The notes: a model not told the origin generated them from the letters alone. A stretch of DNA of 7,281 bases from Dehalococcoidia bacterium (GCA_028715025.1 JAQTLG010000082.1:1-7281); one strand, 5' to 3'; counted from the stretch's first letter, positions 1 through 7,198 are shown. Numbers and translations: made by a program.

Positions 1-299
1 TGGGAGGAGTATATGTGGAGCTTTTCCAGGACGTTATTTTCAACATCCACCCATTGACCGATATAGACGCACATGAGATGATCAAATCTGTCAAGGCTTA
101 TCAGTTATTGGAAGGCTGGAGGGGATCCAAGCGTGCCGACATCCCGGCCATCGAGGAGCTGTTGTTGAGAATATCTGCCATGGCGGAGAACCATCCACAG
201 ATACTTGAGATGGACCTGAATCCGGTCAAGGTATTGCCGGAAGGCCAGTTCTACCTGGTGGTGGACGGACGCATACTAGTCAGCAGAGAGCAGGAATAA
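1..299 (+). CDS. ADP-forming acetyl/acyl-CoA synthetase, ATP-grasp part, C-terminal fragment
   Basis: This is the 3' end of a gene that begins left of the window. The frame is open from the first bases, reading GGVYVELFQDV, so the GTG at position 15 is an internal valine and not a start. The fragment has the pattern of the C-terminal ATP-grasp domain of NDP-forming acyl-CoA synthetases: a GG-[VI]-[YF]-V-E strand, a PLT..DA.EMI helix, a LLEGWRG turn, a helix beginning ADI, and the signature E-M-D-L-N-P-V (Asp codon at 213-215), whose Asp and Asn normally coordinate magnesium-nucleotide. Members interconvert an acyl-CoA, ADP and phosphate with the free acid, CoA and ATP in the cytoplasm, commonly for energy conservation in anaerobes. 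The exact acid cannot be inferred. A fused CoA-binding or acetyltransferase domain could lie upstream. It ends with TAA and points toward the next gene (convergent). Confidence 0.85.
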   Translation, partial: GGVYVELFQDVIFNIHPLTDIDAHEMIKSVKAYQLLEGWRGSKRADIPAIEELLLRISAMAENHPQILEMDLNPVKVLPEGQFYLVVDGRILVSREQE

Positions 300-426
300 A
301 ATTTCTACAATATAAGCAGTACCGAAGCAGGCAGCTCTAATAGTTATACAGATTGGTCTGAAATGATAGCGGTTGCGGCTACAGGCATTTTTATTGCACA
401 GCAAAAAAGAATAGCAGCGGAATCTT
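300..426. other. Convergent intergenic gap, no clear terminator
   Basis: These 127 bases lie between the stop codons of two converging genes. I looked on both strands for a GC-rich hairpin followed by a T-run and did not find a convincing one. The only T-rich stretch readable on the minus strand is the complement of the A-run near 403-408, and it lacks a good stem before it. A short minus-strand reading frame crossing this gap has no family resemblance. Confidence 0.4.
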
Positions 427-3400
427 TCAGAGTATCTCCAGCTGTCTAAGAAGAATAATAATAAACAGCACAAACGAGGTAACGATGCCAACGATTATTC
501 CGATCCATGCCCACAGCGGCGCGGATCCATTTCTTTCAGCAGGTGCTTGATAAGATTGAGCAGGCTGTACCTGGTAACTGAACGTCGCGCTCCAGTCACC
601 GGCCACAGGTTCAAGGGCCATCACCCGCCAGTAATAGCTTTTGTTACACTCCAACTGCCCGTCGTACCGGTATGCAGTCGTCTTTAAACTTGCCGAAACC
701 AGCGGTTGGCTCATATCGTAATTTTCAGATAACTCAAATTTATAGCTGGTGGTTTCTTTGAATGGTGACCATGAGAAGGAAACCGGCGAGTTGCAGGGGC
801 ATTCACAACCATCTTCGGGCGCCAGCAATTGTGAGCCATAATAGGCAGAGGTAACCGGGAAACCGGGACTGACCATAAAACATAACGTGTCTGACCATGG
901 ACTTCGGATAAACTCCCACGTGGCGGCACGTATGCACCTGACCCGCCAGTAATAGAAAGAGCCTGCTTCCGGCAGTGAGCCGGGAGGCAGCCACAAAGTA
1001 GGGTAGTTGACATTAGCAGCATCAGTATTGATCAAGATGGACCCGATTACTGCCGAAATATTGTCTGCCGCTGATATTTCAGGATTGATCCTGAGTGTGA
1101 AATTCCTATCCTTGGCAAGTTGCAACTCATAGCGGTCTGTCAATGAGAGCTGCTCCCAGGCAAGGTCAACCTGATCGTTTCTGCCGCTGACCGGGTCGCA
1201 GCCAACTTCAGACGGGCCATTGATCCAAGGCCCGATCTTGCAGAGGTTATCCCTGAACCTGTAAATCTGAGCTGTATCGTCCGCAAAATCCAAATCAGCC
1301 GTGTCAATAGTCCAAAGTTCGTTTTCGTTGGAATTACCCGATAACTTGATCCAGGGTGGATTGTTGGTAAATTTAAGCGGCTCCTGATCGAATGCCGTAT
1401 TATTATCGGTCAGTGTACGGTTCACTATATCCCATTCGATATTGATCGGTTGGCCGGCAGTAGGGTTCAACGTTCGGTTCATGCCGCCCGTGTGATTATT
1501 CGATACCATGGTGCGGTTGTCCGGTTTGGGCCGCTCTGCCCGCAGCGGATAAAGCGTCCCTTCCGGCCCTGTAATCAGGCCACTTATAATCTGACCCGGG
1601 TGCGACCGGGTTATCGTTTCGTCTATCTGTTCCCACTCAGTTGACTGGCCGATAATCCAGCGCCAGACACCCTTATCGGAGATATTATCGGCGGCATAAA
1701 TTATATTATTGAGGGGGTAGTCAGCATCAGCCGCAACCTGTACACAGCCGGTGCCCAGGCCTATTGGATTCTCGATTTCGATAAAGCTGGTGCCGTTGTC
1801 AGTGGAATAGGCTACCTTACTGTCCATACTTCCGGCGAATAAGTGGCCGTTAGCGGCCAGGGCCAGCATGTTGATATCGTCCAGGCCGGTCATCACACTT
1901 TCACCCCATTTGAGTCCGCCATCCGTGCTTTTACGGACAACTCCACCCGGCAACGCCATATAAAGCGTGTCCTTGCTTGCGGCGATCATGTCTGTGACCG
2001 GGCCCGGCACATATCGTTGTTTCCATGTGTTGCCCTGATTTGTCGATACCTCCAGCAGTGTCCGGTTATCGCTGCCGGCTTCCACTGCATAAATCGTGTA
2101 ATCGTTGCTATAGTCAGGACTTAAGCGAAGAAGCACCATATCGGACGAGGTCCTCATGGTGAGCAGGCGCGCCCAGTAAGTTCCTATCGGCTCCCCGGCA
2201 CAGCGCCAGACACCCTCGGGAGTGATGCCATTGCTGAAAGTGGCCATGAAGAGGCTTTTTGAATTGGGCGCCGGCGCAACATCCGACATTTGTATAATTG
2301 TGTTGATCAGGCCGGTCTGCGTCCATGTGTCCCAATCGTCAGAACTTTGCGAGAAGGCGCTTTCATCGAGTGGAGCGCTGGGGTCCTGCCCCGTTCCGCA
2401 GAAGGCTATAGTGCCCTTTGAGTTCCAGGCCACCAGGGCATTTCCCGGACCCGAAGGAGGCTGTGTGGCCGGATACCATGTTACAGGACCAGGTGCATAA
2501 AGCGGGTTGTCGCTTCTATAGACCTGGACGGAGAAACCAGCCGGTTTCGTTCCTGCGGAAAGCAATTTGCCCTGAGTCGATGTCCCGTAATATGCGATAC
2601 TGCTGATACCATCCGACCTGTTGGGAGCCAAGAGCTGCTGCTTGATAGTATCATCAAATCTGTAGACATCATTTTGATTATCCTTATCTCTTTTGTAGTT
2701 CACGAAAACCTTACGAAATGTCGAGGCACCGCTACTATAGTTATAGTCTGAGGGCAGGGCTATAGATGACGACACATTATCCCCGGCGGCGGCTAAGGCT
2801 GAAGCGATTGGCAACTGAGCGTTCCATGTGGCAGGCGGACTGAAATTTATCTGCCCGATGCACAGCCATGTACTGTTGTCAGACAGGTGACCGGCGGTGT
2901 CATTTTTTGTTGAAGCGACGGCCAGGATAGTTCGATCCGCATTGTACTTGGGAGCGAATGCGATTGCCGATACCTCAGCACCGGGCACACCAGAAGAAAT
3001 AGTCAGATTTTGATTTTGCCAGCCGGCAAGCGACTTACCGACTTTAATCGTCGAAATTCCCCCGGCCGTGTTGATATTATTATTCCATGCAGCCGTGCCG
3101 ACCGCCAGGTCATGATAGTTTTCAGTGCTTACCCCATCGGTGTATCCGCTGGAAATGGCAATACATTGAATAGTACTATTATCTGTGACAGGGGGGAAAA
3201 GAGTATTGTTCCAGGTAACTCCGGCATCGGAAGACCAATACACCATAGAATTATCGTCGGATACAGCCACGTACTGTGACATATCGGGTGCGACGGCTAT
3301 CTCATGAAGAGGCAAGCTCACCCCCGCATCGCTTAAAGCTTGCGTTATATTGTCGAAGGTCACACCCCCATTATCGGACCTGTGCAACCAGCCGTTGGCA

Positions 3401-3666
3401 GTGTCCAGCGCATAAACAACGTCATGGCTGATGGCGATGCGGTTGATCTCCGAGCCGAAGATTACAATTTCACCTTTGAAGCCGGGCTTGTCCACTGCCT
3501 CCCATTTCAAAGGTAACAGCGAATTATCCTGGGCGTTGGCCGCCCCGGTTAATCCGCCAATAAATACCAGCCACAATGCCACCAGGCACCAGTATCCTTT
3601 TATCCTGTATGCCCTCTTTATGGAAAATACTCCGGAGCTTGATTTTATTCCAAAACTCTGTGCCAT
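427..3666 (-). CDS. Secreted Asp-box propeller and fibronectin-III-like cell-surface protein with C-terminal membrane anchor
   Basis: This 1079-residue protein has a long basic N-terminus, a hydrophobic core at about 26-42 and a signal peptidase I site after ANA at about 45. Residues 60-700 carry Asp-box (BNR) motifs of the form S-x-D-x-G-x-[ST]-[WF] at 97-104, 145-152, 541-548 (Asn replaces Asp), 580-587 and 621-628, plus a degenerate one at 441-448; these loops mark beta-propeller blades of the sialidase/Vps10/photosystem-assembly-factor type. Two fibronectin-III-like modules follow at about 831-932 and 957-1033, each with a YYWRV strand. One membrane helix spans about 1051-1073, with a tail of six residues. 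No sialidase FRIP motif is visible, so enzyme activity is not supported; a role in adhesion, binding or the surface layer is inferred. The ATG start is chosen because it precedes the signal peptide; its ribosome site is weak. It is divergent from the exporter operon. Confidence 0.8.
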   Translation of the reverse strand: MAQSFGIKSSSGVFSIKRAYRIKGYWCLVALWLVFIGGLTGAANAQDNSLLPLKWEAVDKPGFKGEIVIFGSEINRIAISHDVVYALDTANGWLHRSDNGGVTFDNITQALSDAGVSLPLHEIAVAPDMSQYVAVSDDNSMVYWSSDAGVTWNNTLFPPVTDNSTIQCIAISSGYTDGVSTENYHDLAVGTAAWNNNINTAGGISTIKVGKSLAGWQNQNLTISSGVPGAEVSAIAFAPKYNADRTILAVASTKNDTAGHLSDNSTWLCIGQINFSPPATWNAQLPIASALAAAGDNVSSSIALPSDYNYSSGASTFRKVFVNYKRDKDNQNDVYRFDDTIKQQLLAPNRSDGISSIAYYGTSTQGKLLSAGTKPAGFSVQVYRSDNPLYAPGPVTWYPATQPPSGPGNALVAWNSKGTIAFCGTGQDPSAPLDESAFSQSSDDWDTWTQTGLINTIIQMSDVAPAPNSKSLFMATFSNGITPEGVWRCAGEPIGTYWARLLTMRTSSDMVLLRLSPDYSNDYTIYAVEAGSDNRTLLEVSTNQGNTWKQRYVPGPVTDMIAASKDTLYMALPGGVVRKSTDGGLKWGESVMTGLDDINMLALAANGHLFAGSMDSKVAYSTDNGTSFIEIENPIGLGTGCVQVAADADYPLNNIIYAADNISDKGVWRWIIGQSTEWEQIDETITRSHPGQIISGLITGPEGTLYPLRAERPKPDNRTMVSNNHTGGMNRTLNPTAGQPINIEWDIVNRTLTDNNTAFDQEPLKFTNNPPWIKLSGNSNENELWTIDTADLDFADDTAQIYRFRDNLCKIGPWINGPSEVGCDPVSGRNDQVDLAWEQLSLTDRYELQLAKDRNFTLRINPEISAADNISAVIGSILINTDAANVNYPTLWLPPGSLPEAGSFYYWRVRCIRAATWEFIRSPWSDTLCFMVSPGFPVTSAYYGSQLLAPEDGCECPCNSPVSFSWSPFKETTSYKFELSENYDMSQPLVSASLKTTAYRYDGQLECNKSYYWRVMALEPVAGDWSATFSYQVQPAQSYQAPAERNGSAPLWAWIGIIVGIVTSFVLFIIILLRQLEIL

Positions 3667-3807
3667 AATACATCGGAAATATTAATTTATTATTAATCAG
3701 CTATAATGCGCAGCATGCGCTTAATAAAATCCTAATATTTTTGACATAGACTATTACCGTGCTAATCTTCGTAATCATTGATAAATTCGACCAGTAGTCT
3801 GAGGTTC
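3667..3807. promoter_or_regulatory. Divergent AT-rich control region with paired short repeats
   Basis: This region separates the surface-protein gene from the exporter operon and must hold promoters for both. ATTAAT, itself a palindrome, occurs at 3681-3686 and 3692-3697, 11 bases apart. ATGCGC occurs at 3706-3711 and 3715-3720, and the same segment reads as an inverted repeat GCGCA-GCA-TGCGC (3708-3720). A perfect TATAAT lies on the plus strand at 3702-3707, but the hexamer 17 bases before it is poor. Spacing near one helical turn suits a dimeric regulator. This is inference; no known operator was recognised. Confidence 0.45.
3741..3768 (+). promoter_or_regulatory. Candidate sigma-70-type promoter for the exporter operon
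   Basis: A perfect -35 hexamer TTGACA (3741-3746) is followed after 16 bases by TAATCT (3763-3768), which keeps only three of the six -10 consensus bases. Transcription would begin near 3775, leaving a leader of about 33 bases before the ATG at 3808. The alternative TATAAT at 3702-3707 would give a longer leader. Confidence 0.4.
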
Positions 3808-5157
3808 ATGAGAAAATTCGAGGAAACATCTTTCACAATACTGGTGCTGCTAGTCGTAACTCTTGCACTGAGCTGCGCTGCAAAAGCGGACCCGGCGGCT
3901 GCCAACCAGACCGCCACAATCCAGCGCGGCAATCTTAATATCAATATTCTGGCCAGCGGAAACCTGGCAACGGCCCGCGAGGAAAACCTGGCATTTTACT
4001 CCTCAGGTACTGTGCAGGAAGTGCTGGTGAAAATCGGCGATGCTGCGGAATCAGGAAAAGTGCTGGCGAAATTAGATACAGCAACCCTGGAGATTTCTCT
4101 GACTCAAGCACAGATAAATGTTGAAAAAGCGCGCCTCAATTTGAGTGACGCCGTGAGTGGGAATAACGGCAAAGCCCCGGACCCTTTAAACATAGAGTCG
4201 ATGGAACAGGACCTTAAAATCGCCCAGGCCAATCTTGCCGTGGCAGAAAAATTACTACAACAGGCTACTATAGTCGCCCCTTTCGCCGGGTTGGTTGCAG
4301 AAGTGAACGTAGTGCCTGGCGACCAGGTCTCGGCAAGTACAGTGGCCATACGCCTGATCGACCCGGTAAATTTCCAGACCGATGTACTGGTTAATGAGAT
4401 GGAGGTTTACCAGTTGAGTATAGGCACACCGGCCACGGTCCAGGCGGTCGCACTGCCCTCATATACCTTTCCGGCCAAAATCTCGCTGATAGCGGAGACG
4501 CCCACAATTTCATCAAATGTGGTGAATTACAAGGTGACCGTACAGTTGGACCCCGTGGACTCGGCCACACTGCAGGCGCAAGCTGCACAGCGTGTCACTT
4601 CAGGGTCTGCGTCGGCTCGTACCAGGCCGTCGGGCACAGGCATGCAGACAGCAGGCATGCAATTCAGTGGCTCGGCCTCCGATAATCGAACATTTACCAG
4701 GCAGGCCTTCCCCGGCCGGCAGTCCGACAATCAGACGGTATACGATAATCGAACATCGACTGGGCATTTATTTACAGGGCAGACGCCTGGCGCCGCCGGA
4801 CAAAATCAGCAGGTACCTATCACAACAACCCTACCCCAGGACTTCCGCCTGAGGGAAGGGCTGACCGTTACCGTCAGTATAATAGCCGAGCAGAGGACAG
4901 ACATCCTGCTTGTCCCCAATAAAGCTATTACCAGCCGGAGTGGGCGATATTATGTACAACTGGTGTCTGGAGAAAAGACCGAGGAGAAAATGATTCAGGC
5001 AGGCATCACCGACGGCCAGAATACGGAGGTCATCAGCGGTCTCAGCGAAGGGGACGTGGTATCCACCGCTACCAATATTGCCACCTCGACGTCAACAACC
5101 AACTTTCAACAACAAAGGGGTTCGAGCAGTGTGATCCCCGGAGTCCGTTTACCCTGA
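3808..5157 (+). CDS. MacA/HlyD-type membrane-fusion adaptor of an ABC exporter
   Basis: This 449-residue extracytoplasmic adaptor should link the MacB-type permease to the outside. The N-terminal hydrophobic stretch (about 9-22) ends in LALSC with Cys23, a permissive lipobox; cleavage after AKA (about 27) is the alternative. Next come the first half of the biotinyl-lipoyl fold (40-90), a short helical hairpin (about 95-150), the second lipoyl half with the family motif APFAGLVAEV (157-166), and a beta-barrel region from about 188. The barrel is interrupted by a Ser/Thr/Gly/Gln-rich insert at 252-344 and resumes at RLREGLTVTVSI. A membrane-proximal domain (about 360-420) and a polar tail follow. 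I chose ATG 3808 because TGAGGT lies just upstream; a TTG at 3778 adds ten residues but has no ribosome site. The stop overlaps the next start by one base. Confidence 0.85.
   Translation: MRKFEETSFTILVLLVVTLALSCAAKADPAAANQTATIQRGNLNINILASGNLATAREENLAFYSSGTVQEVLVKIGDAAESGKVLAKLDTATLEISLTQAQINVEKARLNLSDAVSGNNGKAPDPLNIESMEQDLKIAQANLAVAEKLLQQATIVAPFAGLVAEVNVVPGDQVSASTVAIRLIDPVNFQTDVLVNEMEVYQLSIGTPATVQAVALPSYTFPAKISLIAETPTISSNVVNYKVTVQLDPVDSATLQAQAAQRVTSGSASARTRPSGTGMQTAGMQFSGSASDNRTFTRQAFPGRQSDNQTVYDNRTSTGHLFTGQTPGAAGQNQQVPITTTLPQDFRLREGLTVTVSIIAEQRTDILLVPNKAITSRSGRYYVQLVSGEKTEEKMIQAGITDGQNTEVISGLSEGDVVSTATNIATSTSTTNFQQQRGSSSVIPGVRLP
4561..4839 (+). repeat. Low-complexity insert in the adaptor gene with internal duplications
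   Basis: Inside the adaptor's barrel region, CGATAATCGAACAT occurs at 4680-4693 and again at 4743-4756, a 63-base (21-codon) period. The encoded units share D-N-R-T-x-T-x-x-x-F-x-G, and a related DNQT lies between them. Upstream, CAGGCATGCA is repeated at 4637-4646 and 4652-4661 with a 15-base period. All spacings are multiples of three, so the frame is kept. Confidence 0.7.
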
Positions 5158-5828
5158 TGATCCGATTGCAAGACATTCAAAAAATATATCCCATCGGGGA
5201 CAGGCAGCTACAGGTATTAAGAGGCGTTAGTTTCACGATAGAAAAAGGAGAGCTTGTCGCCATTATGGGACCTTCAGGGTCCGGCAAATCAACCATTCTG
5301 AATCTTCTGGGCTGCCTGGACGTGCCGACTTACGGCAGCTACCATATAGACGGCCAGGAGGTAAGCCGGCTTAATAGCAGGGAGCTTGCTCACATCAGGG
5401 CACAAAAGATAGGATTTGTCTTCCAGCAATTCAACCTGTTGCCTAAGCTGTCGGCCCTGGCCAACGTCAAACTGGGACTGGAATATGCGGGCGCCGACGA
5501 TTTCAAATCCGCCATGCAATCGCTTACCACCGTGGGACTGGCCGACCGCGCAGACCACCGACCCAGCGAGCTTTCCGGAGGAGAGCAGCAGCGCGTGGCC
5601 ATAGCCCGCGCCCTGGCCAAGAATCCACCTTTGATACTGGCCGATGAGCCCACAGGCAATTTGGACAGCAGGTCCGGCGACGAGATAATATCGATGCTCA
5701 CCACACTTCATGACGAGCAGAAGATCACCCTTGTAATGATCACCCACGACCCCAGAATCGCCGGGGCCTGCCAGCGTATCATACATATCAAGGACGGCCT
5801 GGTAGAGAAGGATGAAAAAGTACGTTAG
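5157..5828 (+). CDS. ABC exporter ATP-binding protein, MacB/LolD family
   Basis: This 223-residue cytoplasmic ATPase powers the adjacent permease. All catalytic motifs are present: Walker A GPSGSGKST (38-46), Q-loop Gln90 in FVFQQFNLLP, signature LSGGEQQ (139-145), Walker B LILADEP with catalytic Glu164, D-loop NLDS (168-171) and switch His197 in MITHD. The QFNLLP stretch and TGNLDSRSG are typical of the lipoprotein-release and macrolide-export group of ATPases. Length is normal for a stand-alone family member; in Escherichia coli MacB the ATPase and permease are fused, whereas here they are separate. The ATG overlaps the adaptor's TGA (TGATG), which implies translational coupling; a GGAG lies at 5140-5143. 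LolD, FtsE-like or antimicrobial-peptide exporter roles are alternatives, but the neighbours favour MacAB-type export. Confidence 0.93.
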   Translation: MIRLQDIQKIYPIGDRQLQVLRGVSFTIEKGELVAIMGPSGSGKSTILNLLGCLDVPTYGSYHIDGQEVSRLNSRELAHIRAQKIGFVFQQFNLLPKLSALANVKLGLEYAGADDFKSAMQSLTTVGLADRADHRPSELSGGEQQRVAIARALAKNPPLILADEPTGNLDSRSGDEIISMLTTLHDEQKITLVMITHDPRIAGACQRIIHIKDGLVEKDEKVR

Positions 5829-7056
5829 ACTGCTGAGGCCATTCCACAACGCCTGGGGAGGCGTCACCTCTCACAAGCTGCGCAGCCTGTTAACTATACT
5901 CGGTATCGTGATCGGTGTTTCGGCTGTTATCGCGCTGATGTCGATCGGCAAAGGAGCCGAGGCAGACATACTTGCCCGGATACAGACACTGGGAGCGGAC
6001 CTGATGATGATCAGTCCCGGATCGCAGATGGGTGCAGGCGGAGTCCGGGGCGCAGCAGGCAGCGCTGTGACATTGACCATGGAAGATGCTGCGGCCATCG
6101 CGGGAAAAACCGACCTGGTCGCTTCAGTGTCCCCGATCTTTTCCAGAAACATGCAGTTGATCGCCGGCAGCCAGAATATGAATGCACAGGTCACAGGCAC
6201 AACTCCGTCTTATATGCAGACATACAATTTGAATACGACCAGCGGTACCTTTTTCTCCGATTACGACTATCAGCGCGGGAGCGCTGTGGCCGTTTTGGGG
6301 TCCACCGCTGCGCAGACACTTTACGGTACTGATGACCCGCTGGGGCAGAATTTGAGGCTTGGAACTATCATAGTACGCGTGATCGGCGTGCTTGCCGCCA
6401 AAGGTTCCGTCAGCGGATCGCCAGATAACATGGTATTTATTCCTCTCACTGCCATGCAGCAGGCTGTGGCGCAGCAGCGTACCCAACGCGGGGAGCAGAT
6501 CATTTCCTCCATTTCACTGAAGGTGAAAGACGTAAACAACAGCAGCAGCGTAGTACAGGAACTTACGGAGCTCCTGCGCACGCGTCACCGCCTGATCGCG
6601 TCGGCGGCTAATGACTTTAGAATCACATCCATGGAAGAGGTGGCCAGCACGGTATCGGAGACAATGGCCACGACGACGATGCTGCTGGGAGCTATAGCCG
6701 CCATCTCCCTGCTGGTAGGCGGTATAGGCGTAATGAACATCATGCTTGTTTCGGTGCTTGAGAGGACCAGGGAAATCGGAATCCGCAAAGCGCTGGGGGC
6801 CAGGGATACCGATATCTGGATTCAATTCTTGATTGAGTCCGCATTTCTTTCACTCGCCGGCGGCCTGATCGGGGTTGCTCTCGGCTGGGGGGCAGCCTAC
6901 CTTGTATCAAACGTATGGTCGATGCATACCCTGGTCAGTATTGATATTGTCATACTGGCCGTCTCCGTTTCCGTAGGAATCGGCCTGTTCTTCGGTTTTT
7001 ATCCCGCCTGGCAGGCGTCAAGGCTTAATCCGATCGAAGCGCTGAGACATGAATAG
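5812..7056 (+). CDS. ABC exporter permease, MacB family (FtsX-like)
   Basis: This 414-residue permease has the four-helix MacB/FtsX layout. The first helix is at about 24-44, after an amphipathic N-terminus with HKLRSLLTILGIVIG. A large extracytoplasmic domain (about 46-280) corresponds to the periplasmic core domain. The remaining helices lie at about 288-315, 336-365 and 376-398. The cytoplasmic coupling motif ERTREIGIRKALGA (317-330) and the terminal ARLNP-like RLNPIEALRHE are family hallmarks. In this family ATP hydrolysis drives mechanical movement of the extracytoplasmic domain rather than transport through a membrane channel. The gene overlaps the ATPase gene by 17 bases, starting at an ATG directly after GAGAAGG, so the three genes are one transcript. 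The substrate (antibiotic, peptide, lipid or lipoprotein) cannot be told from the sequence. No frameshift or missing segment is seen. Confidence 0.92.
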   Translation: MKKYVRLLRPFHNAWGGVTSHKLRSLLTILGIVIGVSAVIALMSIGKGAEADILARIQTLGADLMMISPGSQMGAGGVRGAAGSAVTLTMEDAAAIAGKTDLVASVSPIFSRNMQLIAGSQNMNAQVTGTTPSYMQTYNLNTTSGTFFSDYDYQRGSAVAVLGSTAAQTLYGTDDPLGQNLRLGTIIVRVIGVLAAKGSVSGSPDNMVFIPLTAMQQAVAQQRTQRGEQIISSISLKVKDVNNSSSVVQELTELLRTRHRLIASAANDFRITSMEEVASTVSETMATTTMLLGAIAAISLLVGGIGVMNIMLVSVLERTREIGIRKALGARDTDIWIQFLIESAFLSLAGGLIGVALGWGAAYLVSNVWSMHTLVSIDIVILAVSVSVGIGLFFGFYPAWQASRLNPIEALRHE

Positions 7057-7065
7057 GGAAAGAAG

Positions 7066-7093
7066 ACTTGATCAAGTATTATTGTTCAATAAT
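7066..7093. repeat. Two adjacent short inverted repeats after the permease gene
   Basis: The 12-base palindrome ACTTGATCAAGT (7066-7077) is followed directly by ATTATTGTTCAATAAT (7078-7093), which can fold with six AT pairs. Both begin within 10 bases after the permease stop. Neither is GC-rich or followed by a T-run, so a terminator call is not justified. Confidence 0.4.
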
Positions 7094-7124
7094 CACCAGA
7101 ACTGCCACTGACCGTAACCTTGGT

Positions 7125-7161
7125 AGCTTGATTGTGATGGTTATAGCTATTCACAATCGCT
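7125..7161. repeat. Inverted repeat with 8-base perfect stem and bulged extension
   Basis: GATTGTGA (7130-7137) pairs perfectly with TCACAATC (7151-7158) around a 13-base loop that contains ATAGCTAT. Outside it, AGC (7125-7127) can pair with GCT (7159-7161) across a two-base bulge. It could be an mRNA 3' end structure of the exporter operon or a protein-binding site. No T-run follows on either strand. Confidence 0.45.
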
Positions 7162-7176
7162 AAAGAAATAATATGG

Positions 7177-7198
7177 GGGCGGATTTATAAACCCGCCC
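7177..7198 (-). terminator. Probable terminator for the rightmost minus-strand gene
   Basis: This 22-base palindrome has GGGCGG and CCGCCC arms around TTTATAAA. Its only mismatch (A7183 with C7192) becomes a G-U pair in minus-strand RNA, so the hairpin is complete only in that orientation. On the minus strand it is followed by a T-rich stretch (complement of 7162-7174), and it lies 17 bases past the stop of the PhoU-like gene. The T-tract is imperfect. It could alternatively be a dispersed intergenic palindrome. Confidence 0.5.

Noticed and set aside
15..299. GTG at position 15 as a gene start
   Set aside because: The same frame is open to the window edge and the residues before it (GGVY) fit the conserved ATP-grasp strand, so the gene starts upstream.
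300..426. Bidirectional rho-independent terminator between the first two genes
   Set aside because: The T/A-rich run near 403-408 has no adjacent stable GC-rich stem on either strand.
276..491. 71-codon minus-strand reading frame across the convergent gap
   Set aside because: It overlaps the end of the surface-protein gene in another frame, has no ribosome site or family resemblance, and its Cys/Arg-rich composition is typical of a shadow frame.
427..3666. Sialidase enzyme call based on Asp-box repeats
   Set aside because: Asp-boxes occur in many non-enzymatic propellers; no FRIP motif or arginine triad arrangement could be identified.
4637..4756. CRISPR-like or mobile repeat
   Set aside because: There are only two copies of each short repeat, all spacings keep the reading frame, and they lie inside a coding gene; protein-level duplication explains them.
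5289..5867. 192-codon reading frame antisense to the ATPase gene
   Set aside because: The sense strand encodes a complete ATPase with all motifs; long antisense frames are common opposite such genes and this one shows no domain pattern.
5157..7056. LolCDE lipoprotein-release system
   Set aside because: Only one permease gene is present, and a HlyD/MacA-type adaptor precedes it; this fits MacAB-type organisation better.
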